64,000 nt of DNA from Craterostigma plantagineum (Eukaryota; Streptophyta; Magnoliopsida; Lamiales; Linderniaceae): contig JAPQWV010000017.1 in assembly GCA_027422505.1 (NCBI GenBank), positions 19,965,501-20,029,500 of the forward strand, read 5' to 3'. Within the stretch, counting starts at the first letter, position 1. Each line of letters opens with the position of its first letter. Positions 1 to 11,831 of the stretch are shown here, piece after piece. The notes beneath the pieces were generated by a model. It saw only the letters and a list, made by a program, of their open reading frames with translations, was not told where the DNA came from and searched no databases. Both the position numbers and the translations under genes were made by a program.

Positions 1-418
1 CTTGCAGCACCTTTGGACGGAACACGAGAAGGACCCCCATACATCAGAATGAATATAGTCCAAATTACCTTTCGTCCTGTGGACTGCTGGCGAATTGAAG
101 CTGACTCGTTTCTGCTTCCCAAAAATACAGTGTTCGCAAAAGTCCATCTTACCAGTACTTTGACCGCTGAGTAAGCCCCGCTTGCTTAAAATCATCAAGC
201 CTTTTTCTCCCATGTGTCCAAGATGCATATGTCATAATATCGTGGTATCAACCTCCGGGGATGTCGAAACCAAGGTTTTGAAAACCGGACCGGACCGGCA
301 GGTTCCGGCCGGAAATCCGGTCCGATTCTGGTCCGGTTTAAGCTTTAATTAAAAAAAAAAGAAAAAAATGCAAATAACTATATAAGTTACGAAAAAGAAT
401 AATATGCAGTCATATAAT

Positions 419-482
419 GTGGCTCGGTGGTCAAGAATGGGCTTTTTATCCGAGTGGGCTGTGTTCGAATCTCCTTCCCCTC
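419..482 (+). other. tRNA-like segment with A- and B-box motifs
   Basis: TGGCTCGGTGG at about 420 resembles a pol III A box and GTTCGAATC at about 473 resembles a B box, about 51 bases apart. Between them, gggctttttatccga resembles an anticodon arm. The acceptor stem does not pair convincingly, so a working tRNA gene is unlikely. It may be a tRNA pseudogene or SINE head carried by the hAT-like element. Confidence 0.35.
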
Positions 483-729
483 ATTTTTATTGTTTCTAAT
501 TAACTTATGAACCATATATTTTATTTGTATATCGTTTTGACCCAAAATTTTATAATTTTAATTTCTGGAACCCACTGTATATTAATTCCTAACCACCAAT
601 ACAATTTATTTATTAAATTTTGACCCACAATTTTATAAAAGTGTACAATAGAAAACAATTACTAAATAAACATGTATATAATTTATGTTATTTGGTTTAT
701 TCAATCATAAAAATATATAAAATCATATA

Positions 730-954
730 CTCCCTCCGTCCCTATAAATTTTGTACATTTGGATTCCGGCACGGTTTTTAAGAAACTGAATATTTTAATA
801 AGATAGAGGTAGAAAAGTGTATGGTGTGGCACGTCTTTTAAGAATATTTAATATTGATTGTGTGTGATGGTTTTTTACTAAATATGGAAATGTATAAAAG
901 ATAGTGGGACGCCCGATTTAGTAAAATGTACAAAAGTTACCGGGACGGAGGTAG
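730..954. mobile_element. Stowaway-type MITE (copy 1)
   Basis: The ends are ctccctccgtccc and gggacggaggtag, near-perfect inverted repeats of the Tc1/mariner Stowaway type, flanked by TA dinucleotides (728-729, 955-956). It is 225 bp, AT-rich inside and has no coding capacity. It is nested in the hAT-like element, so it arrived later. A sister copy lies at 17081-17314. Confidence 0.85.
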
Positions 955-1065
955 TATAAACATACCAGTTTGACTCCGGTTTTATAGCGGTTAAACCACT
1001 AAACCTTAAACCACTAAAAATTCCGGTCCGGTTCGAAAACCCAGTTTCAGAACCATGGTCGAAAC

Positions 1066-2273
1066 TTCAGCGGAACCTAGTTCCCTGCAAAATATATAAA
1101 TTTTCAGACCTGCAAGCTTTCATCACGACAAGGGCACCTCTGGCATTTCAAAACTCCACATTCACCTGAGAACATGCACCCTTGAGATTCAAGTGTGCCT
1201 AAAGAGACAAGATTTCTCTTAATATCTGGAACATGTCTGACTTCTGTGAGCGTTCGGATGACTCCGTCGAACATCTTGATCCTGACTGTGCCTTTACCAA
1301 CAACTTTACACGGAGCATCATTTTCCATTAAAACATATCCACCATCAAAATTTTCATATGTGGAAAAACAATCCCGACTCCGACTTATGTGGTAAGAATA
1401 ACCCGAATCTAAGATCCACTCATTTTCAGACCTAACAATATTTGAAGTTGCTACAAAAATAGTTCCATCGCTCTCATCAGCAGCTAAACTAGCTTCGGCG
1501 GGTCTACTAAATTGCTGATTATTTTTCTCCTTAAGTTTTAATTTAAAACAATCAGCTTTAATGTGACCCTTTTTCTTGCAAAAATTACAGACTTTATATC
1601 TGTACTGGATTTCGACCTTTCTTAGATCTGCTATTATCAGCGTCTCTACGTTTTGGTCTTCCCCGTGCAAACAGTCCTTCCGCCTGGCTACCACTTGTTT
1701 CTCCCGTAATATCTCTGTCTATCTGTTCTTTCGATTGTAACGCAGATTTGACACTAGAATATGATATTGTGTCTTTTCCGTATATAATCGTGTCACGAAA
1801 ATATTTTAAAGACGAGGGAAGGGAACACAACAATATTATGGCCTGACCTTCATCCGTCACTTTGACTTCTACGTTCGCCAAATCAATAATGATAGAATCG
1901 AATTTATCGAGATGCGAGAGTATAGAAGTACCTTCCGTCATTTTCAACTATATAGCTTCTGCTTTAAATAAAGCCGGTTCTCCTTAGTCTTCTTCATGTA
2001 GATAGCTTTGAGCGCATCCCACATATCCATGGCTGTCGTCTCCGTGACAACTTCTTGTAAAACTTCGCAAGAGAGATTTAAGATAATAGCCGATCTGGCT
2101 TTCTTGTCCAATTCGTTAAATTGATCGTCCTTCATTTCGGTTGGTTTCTTCTTTGCGCCTTCAACCGCCACCTCGCAACCGTCTTGAATGAGTATGGCCT
2201 CCATCTTGAGACTCCACATTGCAAAGTTGACGTTTCTGTCGAACTTTTTAATTGACATTTTTGTTATCGTCAT
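1066..2273 (-). pseudogene. copia gag-protease remnant
   Basis: Three overlapping minus-strand frames together make one gag-protease. 1944-2273 holds the start of UBN2-type gag, with a WSLKMEAIL motif and NRLYLKQKLYS at its end. 1594-1947 continues with SILSHLDKFDSIIIDL and the KDTISYSSVKSAL segment. 1104-1694 holds the CCHC knuckle (CNFCKKKGHIKADC) and the protease-like ILDSGYSYHI. The first break looks like loss of one T near 1945. The second lies between 1640 and 1694. No complete product is possible. Confidence 0.8.
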
Positions 2274-2297
2274 GGTGGCTAAAAAATAAATCGGCTT

Positions 2298-2310
2298 GGC
2301 TCTGATACCA
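2298..2310 (-). other. Primer-binding site (tRNA-iMet type)
   Basis: On the minus strand this reads tggtatcagagcc, the standard plant copia PBS. It lies three bases inside the LTR and fixes the orientation of the element. Confidence 0.85.
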
Positions 2311-2313
2311 ATT

Positions 2314-2807
2314 TGTTAGGATGTGCGGAAATCCCCGATAATTATTCTGCCCGAAAAATGACGATAATAAATAAAAGAGACGAAAAATAAATTTGGACAG
2401 TGACACGAGATTTACGTCATTCGGTCAGAATGACCTACGTCCACAGGCCGGAGGATAGAACTTCTTTATTATGTGGAGCGATACAGACACGTATACTGAC
2501 GTGATACAAAAGCAACTATACTGACTAGGAGAAAGAAGCTAGAAATGATCGTAGAAGATCTCTCTTTGTGGTGTATTTTTGCATCGATTAAATCCCCGTA
2601 TTTATAGGCAAATGGTTGCCTAGTTCTTCCATGTGAAGCCAAGCAGTTGCAACTGACTTAAGGCTTGGTTGGTAGCCCACGCGAATAATGAGCAGACAAA
2701 CTTTCTTTGCATTGTTTGTCGGGCGCCCACAAAAGCATAGCAAATGCTTTTCTCTTATCCCACGTGAAGTTCCAAGATGTTGAATGGTCAAAGGGCAAGC
2801 TCTAACA
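2314..2807 (-). repeat. 5' LTR of the decayed copia element
   Basis: A 494-bp LTR with canonical TG...CA ends and the short terminal inverted repeat tgttag/ctaaca. The gag-side end abuts the PBS. The outer end at 2807 is followed directly by ctttt and then a ctatag that could be a splice acceptor. The partner LTR lies outside the window, so the target duplication cannot be confirmed. Confidence 0.8.
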
Positions 2808-2818
2808 CTTTTCTATAG

Positions 2819-2976
2819 TTTCAAATTCTGCAATAAAAGATAATCTGAAAATCATTGAACTAGATGATAACTGTTTATTTGTTTCTTATAATGAAAGTGA
2901 AAATTTAAGCAAGAAGATATTAACTGCTCAGACAACTTTGGAAGTAGTAATGATTAACTTTTCTGAATTCAACCTG
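2819..2976 (+). pseudogene. Possible orphan internal exon next to LTR
   Basis: The stretch is preceded by ctatag at 2818 and followed by gtaaga at 2977, a good acceptor/donor pair, and one frame stays open throughout (about 52 codons). The peptide contains LKIIELDDNCLF and ends VVMINFSEFNL; I do not recognise the family. It lies 11 bases outside the copia LTR. If real, it is a leftover exon of a gene whose upstream part was displaced by the retrotransposon. An open frame this short can occur by chance in AT-rich DNA. Confidence 0.3.
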
Positions 2977-3601
2977 GTAAGAAATTTCAATTACAACTGC
3001 TTTCTATGATTTAAAATTTGCCACAATAAGACACATCTCAAGGTAAATATTTTAAATGTCGATAAAATTTGATGTTGTGTGGAGATATATGGTGACCTGG
3101 CCTGGAAAAATAAAGTGAAAACAACTTGCTTGACCCAACTCTTATCACTAGTTTAATGAGATATATTGAAGACAAGATTCAATTCTTCTAGTTGGGAATG
3201 CGACGACTTTAAAACTATATTTGGACCCGTAATTAAGATAAATAAAGGAATAAATTGTAAATAAAAATGCAAATTAAATTCTGTAAGTTAGATTAATTAA
3301 TTATTCCTAGTGTTTCTTCTGGTTCCTTTTATTCCGTGAAGAACTTGGACTACTCTGAAAATCTTTCTCAAGTGCTAATCGAGGCCGACTAATGACGTCA
3401 TCGGCACTATAAGAACTCGCCGGCACGCCCCTCGCACTATCGAAGCGTCCTCGTCTGTTCGCGGCGGCGTCGATGCGGCGGTGAATCGCTAGCAGCACAT
3501 CGCATTCTCCTCCGCGAGAGATTAGCTATTCTTTTTCTTCTGAAGATTTTTGAGCTTGTTCCTGTTGTATATGCTATAAGGAGGTAGATTACCGGCGATA
3601 T
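2977..3601 (+). other. 5' flanking region of the EPC1-like gene
   Basis: There is no convincing coding sequence. The sequence changes from AT-rich to GC-richer near 3340, as expected for promoter and 5' UTR. A minimal upstream ORF (ATG, one codon, stop) lies near 3569. The minus-strand open frames over 3307-3652 are antisense to the UTR and exon 1 and show no motif. No clear TATA box could be fixed. Confidence 0.4.
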
Positions 3602-6258
3602 ATGATGACGTCGATGAGGACGAGCCTCTTCAGCCGTCGGACGATTAGACAAGGAGCTCTGTCGGCCGCCGGATCGGCGAAGATTAAATTGTTGCTCGCG
3701 TGTTGCATCGCCTTCACTTTACTCGCCCTCGGAGGTCTTAAAGTGTCGTTTGCTGGGTGGAGGCAGCAACCTAAGCCGCTGCATCAATCGAGTGCACATA
3801 GGTACTTTTAATCTTCTTTTAGCTTTTAATCTGCGCCAATTATCGGATGTTTCTGTATGAATCGCTCTTCATTTGGTTTTATTTGGTTGCGCCAATAACG
3901 AAATAATTGTTAGACTAGTTTATTAAATGTGAAGGATCTCTGATATTTATTATTTTTGGTGATGTTCTTAAAGTAATTATGTGCTAGATTCTCTTGTTTT
4001 TGGCAATTTTCTGTTAACCTTCCCAAAAAGCATGTAGTAAATGCGTTAGAAGAAATGAAAATCGAGATTTATTGAAAGTTTCAGCGTCCTGTTATAGAAA
4101 ACGATAATTTGATCTCAGTTATTATATGTATTTTCCTTGCTATTGCCAGGCTTTGTCCCGATGAGATGGTAATTCTTGTTGTCTTCTGAAAAGAGGAAAG
4201 TTTTCTATTTTCCCCTGCATTATTGTCACCGTAAGTAGAAGATTGTTTCTATTCCAAAGCTCACTTAGAGGATAGTCTTCTTTGGGAGGATCAGTTTCTA
4301 GCGTCTTGAAGAAGTACTGAATTTTGCAAGGAAAATATCAATAGGAGTGTAATTTTTTTCTGGTTTTCATGTGCCATTGGTTTTCAGTAAAAGTTATGGA
4401 CTGTAGTTTTCTATTAGTTCCAATTATTTGTCTGAAATCATTGTTTCTGCATCGCGTTTTCTACGTGGTGTCCTGTTTCATGAGGCATGTATTTGGAAAA
4501 GGTTTTGGATTCATTGTTGTACTTCGATTTGGCAAAGTTCCTCATCAGGTATTTTTATTGAAGTAACTAGATTAAGGTAGTTAAAACCTAAGTTTTTGGC
4601 ACAGTTGGTCTAGGACTACGAGCATGTAACTACACTTGAGGAATATTTTGGGGGCTTATAATGGAGGACTGCTCTTGTGAACTCCATCTTTATTGATTTT
4701 CCTCACAAGATATTTTGTGTCTTCCCTGTAAAATTTGTTTAGAGGGGAAGGAAGTAACCTAAACTTGTACTTGTACAGGAATGGGTATACCTTGTTGATT
4801 AACACGTGGAAAAGATATGATCTCTTGAAGCAATCTTTATCCCATTATGCATCATGCCCTGGCCTCAACTCCGTACACATTGTCTGGAGTGAACCTGACC
4901 CTCCGTCCGATTCCCTTACCACCTTCCTAGACCATGCTGTCAAGTCGAATGCCAAAGGTGGTCGAGGAATCGAGTTGAAGTTTGATATCAATAATGAGGA
5001 CAGTTTAAACAACAGATTCAAAGAAATCAAGGATTTGAAGACTGACGTAGTCTTTTCGATAGATGATGACATTATATTCCCATGCGATACTGTAGAATTG
5101 GCTTTTACTGTCTGGCTAAGTGCACCAGATGCAATGGTTGGATTTGTTCCACGTGTTCACCGGGTCGATAAGTCGGTATGTACCTTTACCCTTTTTTTTT
5201 GTTCCTCCCATGGTTGCTAAATGATCAAGGTTGCTTACGAACAAAGTTTTCAGTTACTGTAAATTAAGTTTTGTATGCAGCAACTTTTGGGTTTAATTGG
5301 CTCTTGTTCCATTTGTTTTTCAGGAGGGCAATCAAGATAAATACGTGTACAGTGGGTGGTGGTCAGTTTGGTGGACGGGAACTTATAGCATGATCCTCAG
5401 CAAAGCTGCATTTTTCCACAAGAAATATCTTAGCATGTACTCTTACGAGATGCCTTCATCAATTCGTGACTATGTGACTAAAAACAGGTCGATCTTTACT
5501 TAAACGTTATTTCATCTACTTTCACCTAGCTCGTCCCTTCTTATCATTGTCCACTCTCTCTACTAACCAAACACGGTTTTTCACATATACACAGAAATTG
5601 TGAAGATATTGCAATGTCATTCCTTGTCGCAAATGCAACCGGCGCTCCTCCCATTTGGGTGAAAGGTAACAATTTTGTCCGTCAACCTCACCTTGTTATT
5701 CCCATCCGTTTTTCTTGTTACCTTCTCTTTTCGTATAACGATACACTATTTTCAGCACAAATATGGATATCTCAAACTTTTGCTAGGACTAAATCTAGGA
5801 TGTCTTGCATTCCTAGTTAGTAATAGATAAGTTACGTTCCCATTTATATTCCTGGCATTAGTAGGAATCAACGTTTTCTTTCCCTGGTACTGTTTTTGTT
5901 TACCTTCCTTCTGGTCGAATATCTTAGCCCCTTTCATAACCCCCATGGGAAAACCTTCGAAAATTTTTACCGAATGAATCTGAGGTTGGTTATTTCTCTA
6001 CAAAACTGTGATCAGTAGAGCCCTGCATCACCTTTAACCATCTAAACACGTATATATCTTTTGCACTTACATCTTCGAATCTCAATGTTAAAATAAGGTA
6101 AAATTTACGAGATTGGCTCGACTGGAATAAGCAGTTTGGGAGGCCACAACGAAAAGAGGACGGAATGTGTTAACGTATTTGTTGACACATATGGTCGTAT
6201 GACTTTGGTATCAACCACGGTCAAGGCCGTCGATAGCCGAGCAAGCTGGTTCTGGTAA
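3602..6258 (+). CDS. GMT1: GT64 glycosyltransferase (EPC1/GMT1-like), 5 exons
   Basis: Exons 3602-3801, 4779-5175, 5324-5487, 5595-5665 and 6098-6258 join in phase with GT..AG introns and give 330 residues; I recall Arabidopsis EPC1/GMT1 (At3g55830) as about 334. Family knowledge: it adds mannose to glycosyl inositol phosphorylceramide sphingolipids in the Golgi, and mutants have cell-adhesion defects. Seen here: a type II architecture with an N-terminal membrane anchor (about residues 27-50); TLLINTWKRYDLL and VWSEPDPPSD in the GT64 core; the metal-binding DDD triad at 162-164; YSGWWSVWWTGTYSM; NCEDIAMSFL; KIYEIGSTGISSLGG; and a C-terminal SWFW. The first of two adjacent ATGs was taken as start. 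No defects are visible. Its closest relative by memory is EPC1 rather than the larger GINT1. Confidence 0.92.
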
Positions 6259-7097
6259 CTTAACTAATGCTCTGCTTTTCTTTTTCTTTTTTCTCCCACT
6301 AGCATATCTCGACTTCTTTTATTAGGACCTCTTTATTAATGTATCATTGTGTAGCATGTTTTTATAGCTATCGAAATACAATATTGTTTAGGTTTCCGAT
6401 GTTGCATGTATGTTACGTGTAGGTCGAAGGATTCTTGGGTTTATATTCAACCTTTGACATATCACTTGTACTGATACTGAACCATTTAGTGTATGATCGT
6501 TTAGATGCTATAGGATGATTGGTTTTAGCCTTAAAAGGCTTCTTTTTTGTTCCCTCTAAACTTTAGCTTCGTAGATGATGAGAAAGATTTACTAGAGGAT
6601 AAATAGCCGAAAACAGCCATGTAAATGCAATGGATCATCTAGTAGAGAGTTAGATATCTACGGCGAGAGCATCAAATAAGAAACAAAATTGGAAATTGGA
6701 AAAAACACTAGTTTAACGTTTGATTAAGAAAAGACTAATGAACGCAAAATTACCAATCGGGCATAAAACTTCACAGTTGATACACTACGTTACTCTTCGT
6801 TTTCTTTCATATTCAACTTCAATAAGTTCGGGGAAATGACACTTTGACGAAGGGGATCCAACAAGGGATGAAACAAAAGGCTTCAACAAAGGGGAAAAGT
6901 GAGAAAATACAGCAAAAGAAAATGGGTTTCCTTTTTTTTATCCTTGAAAATGGTGGAAAAGAACGAGAAGTTAAGAATTTTAGTTTTAGAGTTTTTAGTG
7001 TTTGACGTGAACTTTAGCACCAGGCAACGTTTATTTCCAAGAAATTGTTTCAAGGTAAGCCTTTTGAGATTCATGATTTACCACCCTTTTTCATCCC
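6259..7097 (+). other. 3' UTR and intergenic DNA after EPC1-like gene
   Basis: AT-rich sequence with no recognisable gene. The first few hundred bases are probably the 3' UTR. The open frames near 6883-7159 are AT-rich noise on both strands. It ends at the copia target site, atccc (7093-7097). Confidence 0.4.
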
Positions 7098-8003
7098 TAT
7101 TGATGTTGAGCCTTCAACACTGGCAATGTTGGGGTAACATTCTAGTCAACATCTGTTGACTGAGAGGGTTCCCTTTCTCATTTTTATCTTTCATGTCCAA
7201 AAACGTGTTTAATCCGTATCTTGGCTATTTTTAGTGATGTGCAGGACTTATATAAGGATAGAGAATGGATCAAACCATGTGGAAAACGTGTGGAGCTGCT
7301 TGAACGAATTTGGGAAGAGCACTTACCTTAAATAGAAGATTTGAAGATCAAAAGAGAACTAGTCAAGCTACGACCAAAATTAGAAGATCTGATAATCATT
7401 CAACCAGCTACCATAAATAGGAGATAAGAGATCGGTCAATTAGATGAGAAGATTCGAACTAAATATATACTATATTTAGAGAGATCTTCGAAGAGATATT
7501 CAAGGGATCTTTTACCAATTCAAGATGGAGCCAATACCTTTAAATAAGAGTTATTTCGAGCTGCAAAGTACGACTTTCGAGAGAGCTTTCAAGGAGTAAC
7601 TTGGAGCGACATATTGAGCGAAAACGATGAGCGAAACACATATCGAGTTTGAGCGAGTTTTACATCTTGCGAGGTTGTCTTTTAGTCTAGCTTTTCAAAG
7701 GTCGAAAGATCTTGTAGTTTGCAGAATCCTTTTTGATTCGTAGGTTTTGCTAGACGTGTTTTTGACTATCCTTTTTGATAGTTTGTAATCCATCTTTATA
7801 GTGGAGTTTTGCGCCTTGAGGCACGCAGCAAGGTATTTGACTTGCTGCATAAAACCACTTCTCATGTTATTTAAGTTTCGTCACTAAGTACTTTATATTT
7901 CCGCTGTGCGTTTCTGAGTGAGTGTGAGTGTTAGCCCAACATCACGTCCAACATCAGTTTACAACTTAGTGAATTACGTCCATATCGTACCGGGACCACT
8001 TCA
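7098..8003 (+). repeat. 5' LTR of SIRE-like copia element
   Basis: A 906-bp LTR ending in ccacttca. Its first bases are TATTGATG where the 3' copy has the canonical TGTTGATG, so the terminal G has mutated. It keeps a segment of about 37 bp near 7380-7420 that the 3' LTR has lost. Confidence 0.85.
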
Positions 8004-8007
8004 AAGT

Positions 8008-8020
8008 GGTATCAGAGCCT
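8008..8020 (+). other. Primer-binding site of SIRE-like element
   Basis: Reads tggtatcagagcc, complementary to the 3' end of initiator tRNA-Met, four bases after the 5' LTR. Confidence 0.85.
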
Positions 8021-8056
8021 ACGCTTGACGTTACTAAGCGCTGAAGATCATCTACA

Positions 8057-9478
8057 ATGGATGTTTCAAGTTCAAATTACATCGGCAAAGCCCTGTGTTA
8101 GACGGCTCCAACTATGCAGATTGGAAGGTTCGTGTTCGGCAGTGCATCAAGTCCATAGATGTGCGAGCGTGGGAGTCCGTGCTCCATGGTTATTCTACAC
8201 CAAAAACTGCCCAGGACGAAGACGGTGAAGTCTATGAAAAACCGATCACTGAATGGAGTATTCAAGAGAGAAATGCAGCCGAGTTTAATGATAAAGCCCT
8301 CAATGCCATCTTCTCTTCGGTGGATATTTTCATGTTCAAGATCATTCAGAATTGTTCGACGGCAAAAAACGCTTGGGATCTACTTCAGAGGTACTGCGAA
8401 GGCGATGCGAGCGTGAGGGAAACCAAACTGTGATACCTCCTCAATCAGTTTGAAAATCTGAGAATGAAGGACGACGAGGATATCACCACGTACTTCGGGA
8501 AGATCCTAACGATTTCGAGCGAGTGTGCTAGCCTCGGGGATTCGATTTCTAATAGGTACTAGTCTCTAAAGCTTTACATACGCTAACTGAAAAGTTTAAT
8601 GTGAAGGTAGCTGCGGTCGAGGAAGCCCACAACTTGTCCACATTGGATCTCAACACGTTGATGAACATCATGAAAAACTACGAGACCAATCTTGAAGTAC
8701 AACAAAAAGCTTCACGCGGCAAAAGTCTTGCTCTAGTAAGTCAGTCATCCAAGGAGCAAACTGAGGTTGACCCCAATGATGAGGACGACATGGCCATGAT
8801 AGTGAAGAAATTCACAAAGTTTCTACAGAATAAGAATGTTGGGCAAAATGTTGGTCCAACATTCAGGAAAGGCCAGAATGTCAAAGGAGAACCTACGTCT
8901 GCTCCTCCATTCATCAAACGCAAACCAGATGGTAAGAAGAAGAATATCAGTTATGACTCGGTTAGATGCTATGAATGTCAAGGATGGGGTCATTATGCCA
9001 ATGAATGCGCGAACACCCTTCGCAAGCGTGAGAAATCACATTGGATCGATCTCTCCGATGATGAAGATGAGGAACAGTATGCCAAGGAGACTAAGCAATC
9101 ATCAGTGACCATTCAATCCTTCTCGGACGACGAAGATTATCAAATCGGTTTCACTGCGGTAACTGATGTTGAGCCAACATCTGACTCAACATCTGAAAAA
9201 CATATCATTTTCGATTATGATGATTCAAACTGTTTTGATGGGTGTTCTGGTTTTGATGATGCAGGTTTAGAAACTGATGTTCGTGAAGAAGTTCAGACGA
9301 ATGAAGCCTTCAAACTGCTGTCCACGGAGTATGCGAAAAACTCGGAACTGGAAGTAATCGTGAAAACGCTGATAGAGGAAAATGAGAAGAGTAAAAACAT
9401 GATCAAAAGCCTTCTAGAAGGGATGAACAAGGTGGAAGTCGTGTTGACGAGAAAAGATAAGGAGATCGATAAACTTTA
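8057..9478 (+). pseudogene. copia gag with UBN2 region, knuckle and coiled-coil tail
   Basis: The likely original ATG is at 8057, but the frame shifts almost at once. The UBN2-type body is in the frame from 8095 to 8433 (DGSNYADWKVRV, TAKNAWDLL), ending in an early TGA. The second part is open from 8601 to 9479. It holds a basic linker, a CCHC zinc knuckle (CYECQGWGHYANEC, residues 123-136 from the ATG at 8601), an acidic stretch and a heptad-rich tail ending in KDKEIDKL. Such tails are common in SIRE-type gag. At least two breaks make it a pseudogene. Confidence 0.8.
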
Positions 9479-9515
9479 GAAGCAAGTCGATAAGGCTGAC
9501 GAGACGTCCTCAAAG

Positions 9516-10640
9516 TTGAACAAGGGTAAATCAACTCTTGATGAGGTATTGTCGATAGATACTTATGATACTCATGGCTTAGGTTACAATTCACAGCATG
9601 TTCTAGATTCTGCCACTTACGATCGATCAAAGTTTGTTTTTGAAAATTCCCATGTTGATAACGATCGATGTGAGACTGTGACTATTAAGAAAAGTATGAA
9701 GCATGCTAAGTCTAAGGATAGATCGGTTAAGTGTCATCATCGTATGCAGCCTGGTCATATTAAACCATACTACTGGAAATTGAAGGGGGATATTTCTGCA
9801 AAGAAATCGATGTCGGCTGGAATGTCATCCAACATCTCGCTCAACATTGAGAAATCAGTGTTAGAAAGATATGTCTGGAGAAAACTCCGCTGACTCACCT
9901 TCAAATTCTGGGAATCCAAATGCTGTTTTGTCATCTAGGAAAGTTTGGGTACCGAAGTCCGTTCATACATGCAATGTAGTATATACCTCTTTGCGAGCTA
10001 ACGTGACAGGATCTTGGTACTTCGATAGCGGGTGTTCCCGACATATGACGGGTACCAAACAGTATATAAGTGATTACATGCCTTTAAGGAGTGGATCTGT
10101 GACATTTGGAGGAGGTGCTAAAGGACGGATTCTCAGTCGAGACTACCTCAAGGACGTGTGCCAACTATCGAAAGACGAAGACGGTGTCATACTTTGGCAT
10201 TACAAACTGGGCCACGTTAACTACCTAACATTGGAGCAGCGTATCAAACATGAGGCGATCAGAGGCGTACCGAAGCTTAAGGAGTTTGGTAAGGTTGTAT
10301 GTGAGTCATGTTTAAAGGGTAAGAAAGTGCATGCTAGCCATAATGTTGATCAACATGTTACTCAACATTTTAAAACTGATAACTGTTTTCAGTTAACACA
10401 CATGGATTTGATGAGTACGATAGCAGTAGGTAGTATTGGTGGTAGAAAATATGCTTATGTGCTAGCTGATGACTTGTCTAGATTTGCATGGATATTTTTT
10501 AGGGAAAAATCAGAACTGTTCGATTTTTCAAAAACTTTTGTGATATGGTGAAGAATGATTTTTGTGGCCACATTTTTCATATTAGGACTGATCATGATAG
10601 AGAGTTTGAGACTCAGTTATTCTATGATTTCTGTGATGAA
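9516..10640 (+). pseudogene. copia protease and integrase start (deleted)
   Basis: The frame from 9871 contains the retroviral-type protease motif SWYFDSGCSRHMTG and, soon after, the pre-integrase zinc region (LWHYKLGHVNY, then CESCLKGKK) and the first part of the integrase core (THMDLMST, YVLADDLSRFAW). The segment normally between protease and pre-integrase is shortened. A frameshift near 10550 moves the integrase into the next frame (IRTDHDREFE). The integrase breaks off near 10640 and is joined directly to reverse transcriptase. Confidence 0.78.
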
Positions 10641-11831
10641 AAGGGTGCGCTTTTGAATGGCTATATTGATAAAGATATTTATGTTGAGCACCCGAAAGGA
10701 TTTGAAGATCCACATTTTCCTAATTATGTTTTTAGTTGCAGATTGTGCTTTATGGTCTAAGGCAGACTCCTCGAGCTTGGTATGGTAGGTTGACTATTTT
10801 CCTACTTGAATTTCGGTTCGTGCGAGGTGAAGCCGATCGAACACTCTTGTAAGAAGAGTTGGTTCTGATATTTTGATAGCCCAGATTTATGTAGAAGATA
10901 CTGTTTTTGGTTATAAATCTCAGTCTATGATAGACCAATTCGTACATGCTATGAATCCTACTTTCAACATGAGTATGATTGGTGAACTAACATTTTTCTT
11001 AGGCCTACAGATTAAGCAAAGCAACGACATTATTTTCATGTCTCAGGAAAAGTGCGTTAAGAACACTGTGAAGAAATTTGGGAAAGATACTGCCAAGGTA
11101 ATAAAAACACGGATGTGTTCAACTCAGAAGGTAAGTAAAGGTAATGTTGGACAGAATGTTGACCCACATCGTATAGTTCCATGATAGGCAGTCTATTATA
11201 TCTTTCAGCGAGTAGACCCGACATTATGTATAGTGTATGCGTATGTGCTATATATCAGTCTGAGCCTAAGGTTTCTCATCTTATTGCCTTTAAGCGTATT
11301 CTTCGTTATGTAAGTGGATCGTGTAGCCTAGGATTGTGGTTTTCCAAAGATACTAATATGAGTCTTGTAGGCTATAGCGATGCTGATTGGGCAGGTGACG
11401 AGGATGATCGTAAGAGCACAAGTGGCAGCTGTTTCTTCTTAGGTAACAATCTAGTTGCATGGTATAGTAAGAAGCAAAATTGTGTGTCTTTATCTACTGT
11501 TGAGTCTGAGTATGTTGCGGCGGGTAGTTGCTGTACGCAATTAATATGGTTGAATAGCATGTTGTGTGACTATGGGTTTGAGTGCGAATTTGTTCTCATG
11601 TATTGTGATAACCTTAGTGCCATCAACATATTTAGGAACCCTATCCAGCATTAACGCACAAAGCTTATAGATATAAGGCATCATTTTCTGAGAGATATGG
11701 TCGAAAAAGAGTTAGTCCGCATTGAGCATATAGACACTAAGCATCAGTTAGTAGACATTTTCACGAAAGCATTGGATTTTGAAAGGTTCTCGGACCTGAA
11801 GAAATTCATAGGATTGCACATGTCAGGTTAA
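10641..11831 (+). pseudogene. copia reverse transcriptase end and RNase H remnant
   Basis: The sequence resumes inside RT at a GYIDKDIYVEHPKGF motif. It runs through several frame changes to LTFFLGLQIKQ (10873-11184) and then RNase H (11181-11654 and after), with MYSVCVCAIYQ, VGYSDADWAGDEDDRKSTSG and LSTVESEYVAAG. The coding region ends at the stop at 11829-11831. The RT fingers and palm, including the YVDD site, are absent or replaced by the degenerate IYVEDTVF. Confidence 0.78.

Larger units (their letters stand above)
271..1057. mobile_element. Non-autonomous hAT-like element with 8-bp TSD
   Basis: The element is flanked by perfect 8-bp duplications, gtcgaaac at 263-270 and 1058-1065. Its ends are imperfect inverted repeats: caaggttttg at the left and, read from the right, catggttctg, each followed by accgg-rich sequence. 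An 8-bp duplication with short imperfect TIRs is typical of hAT. It is 787 bp, encodes no transposase, sits inside the copia remnant and itself contains a Stowaway MITE. Superfamily is inferred from ends and TSD only. Confidence 0.7.
1..2807 (-). mobile_element. Decayed Ty1/copia element, 5' part, cut by window start
   Basis: The 5' half of a copia retrotransposon runs on the minus strand and leaves the window at base 1. From right to left there is an LTR (2314-2807), a PBS complementary to initiator tRNA-Met, a UBN2-type gag, a CCHC knuckle, a protease-like DSG region and, at 1-240, a GAG-pre-integrase stretch with an [10 protein letters not shown] motif and a CEHC cysteine pair. The frame shifts at least twice (near 1945 and 1650), and the protease/pre-integrase join is interrupted by an insertion at 271-1057, so it is dead. 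The gag resembles Tork/TNT-type copia elements; this assignment is by eye. Confidence 0.85.
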
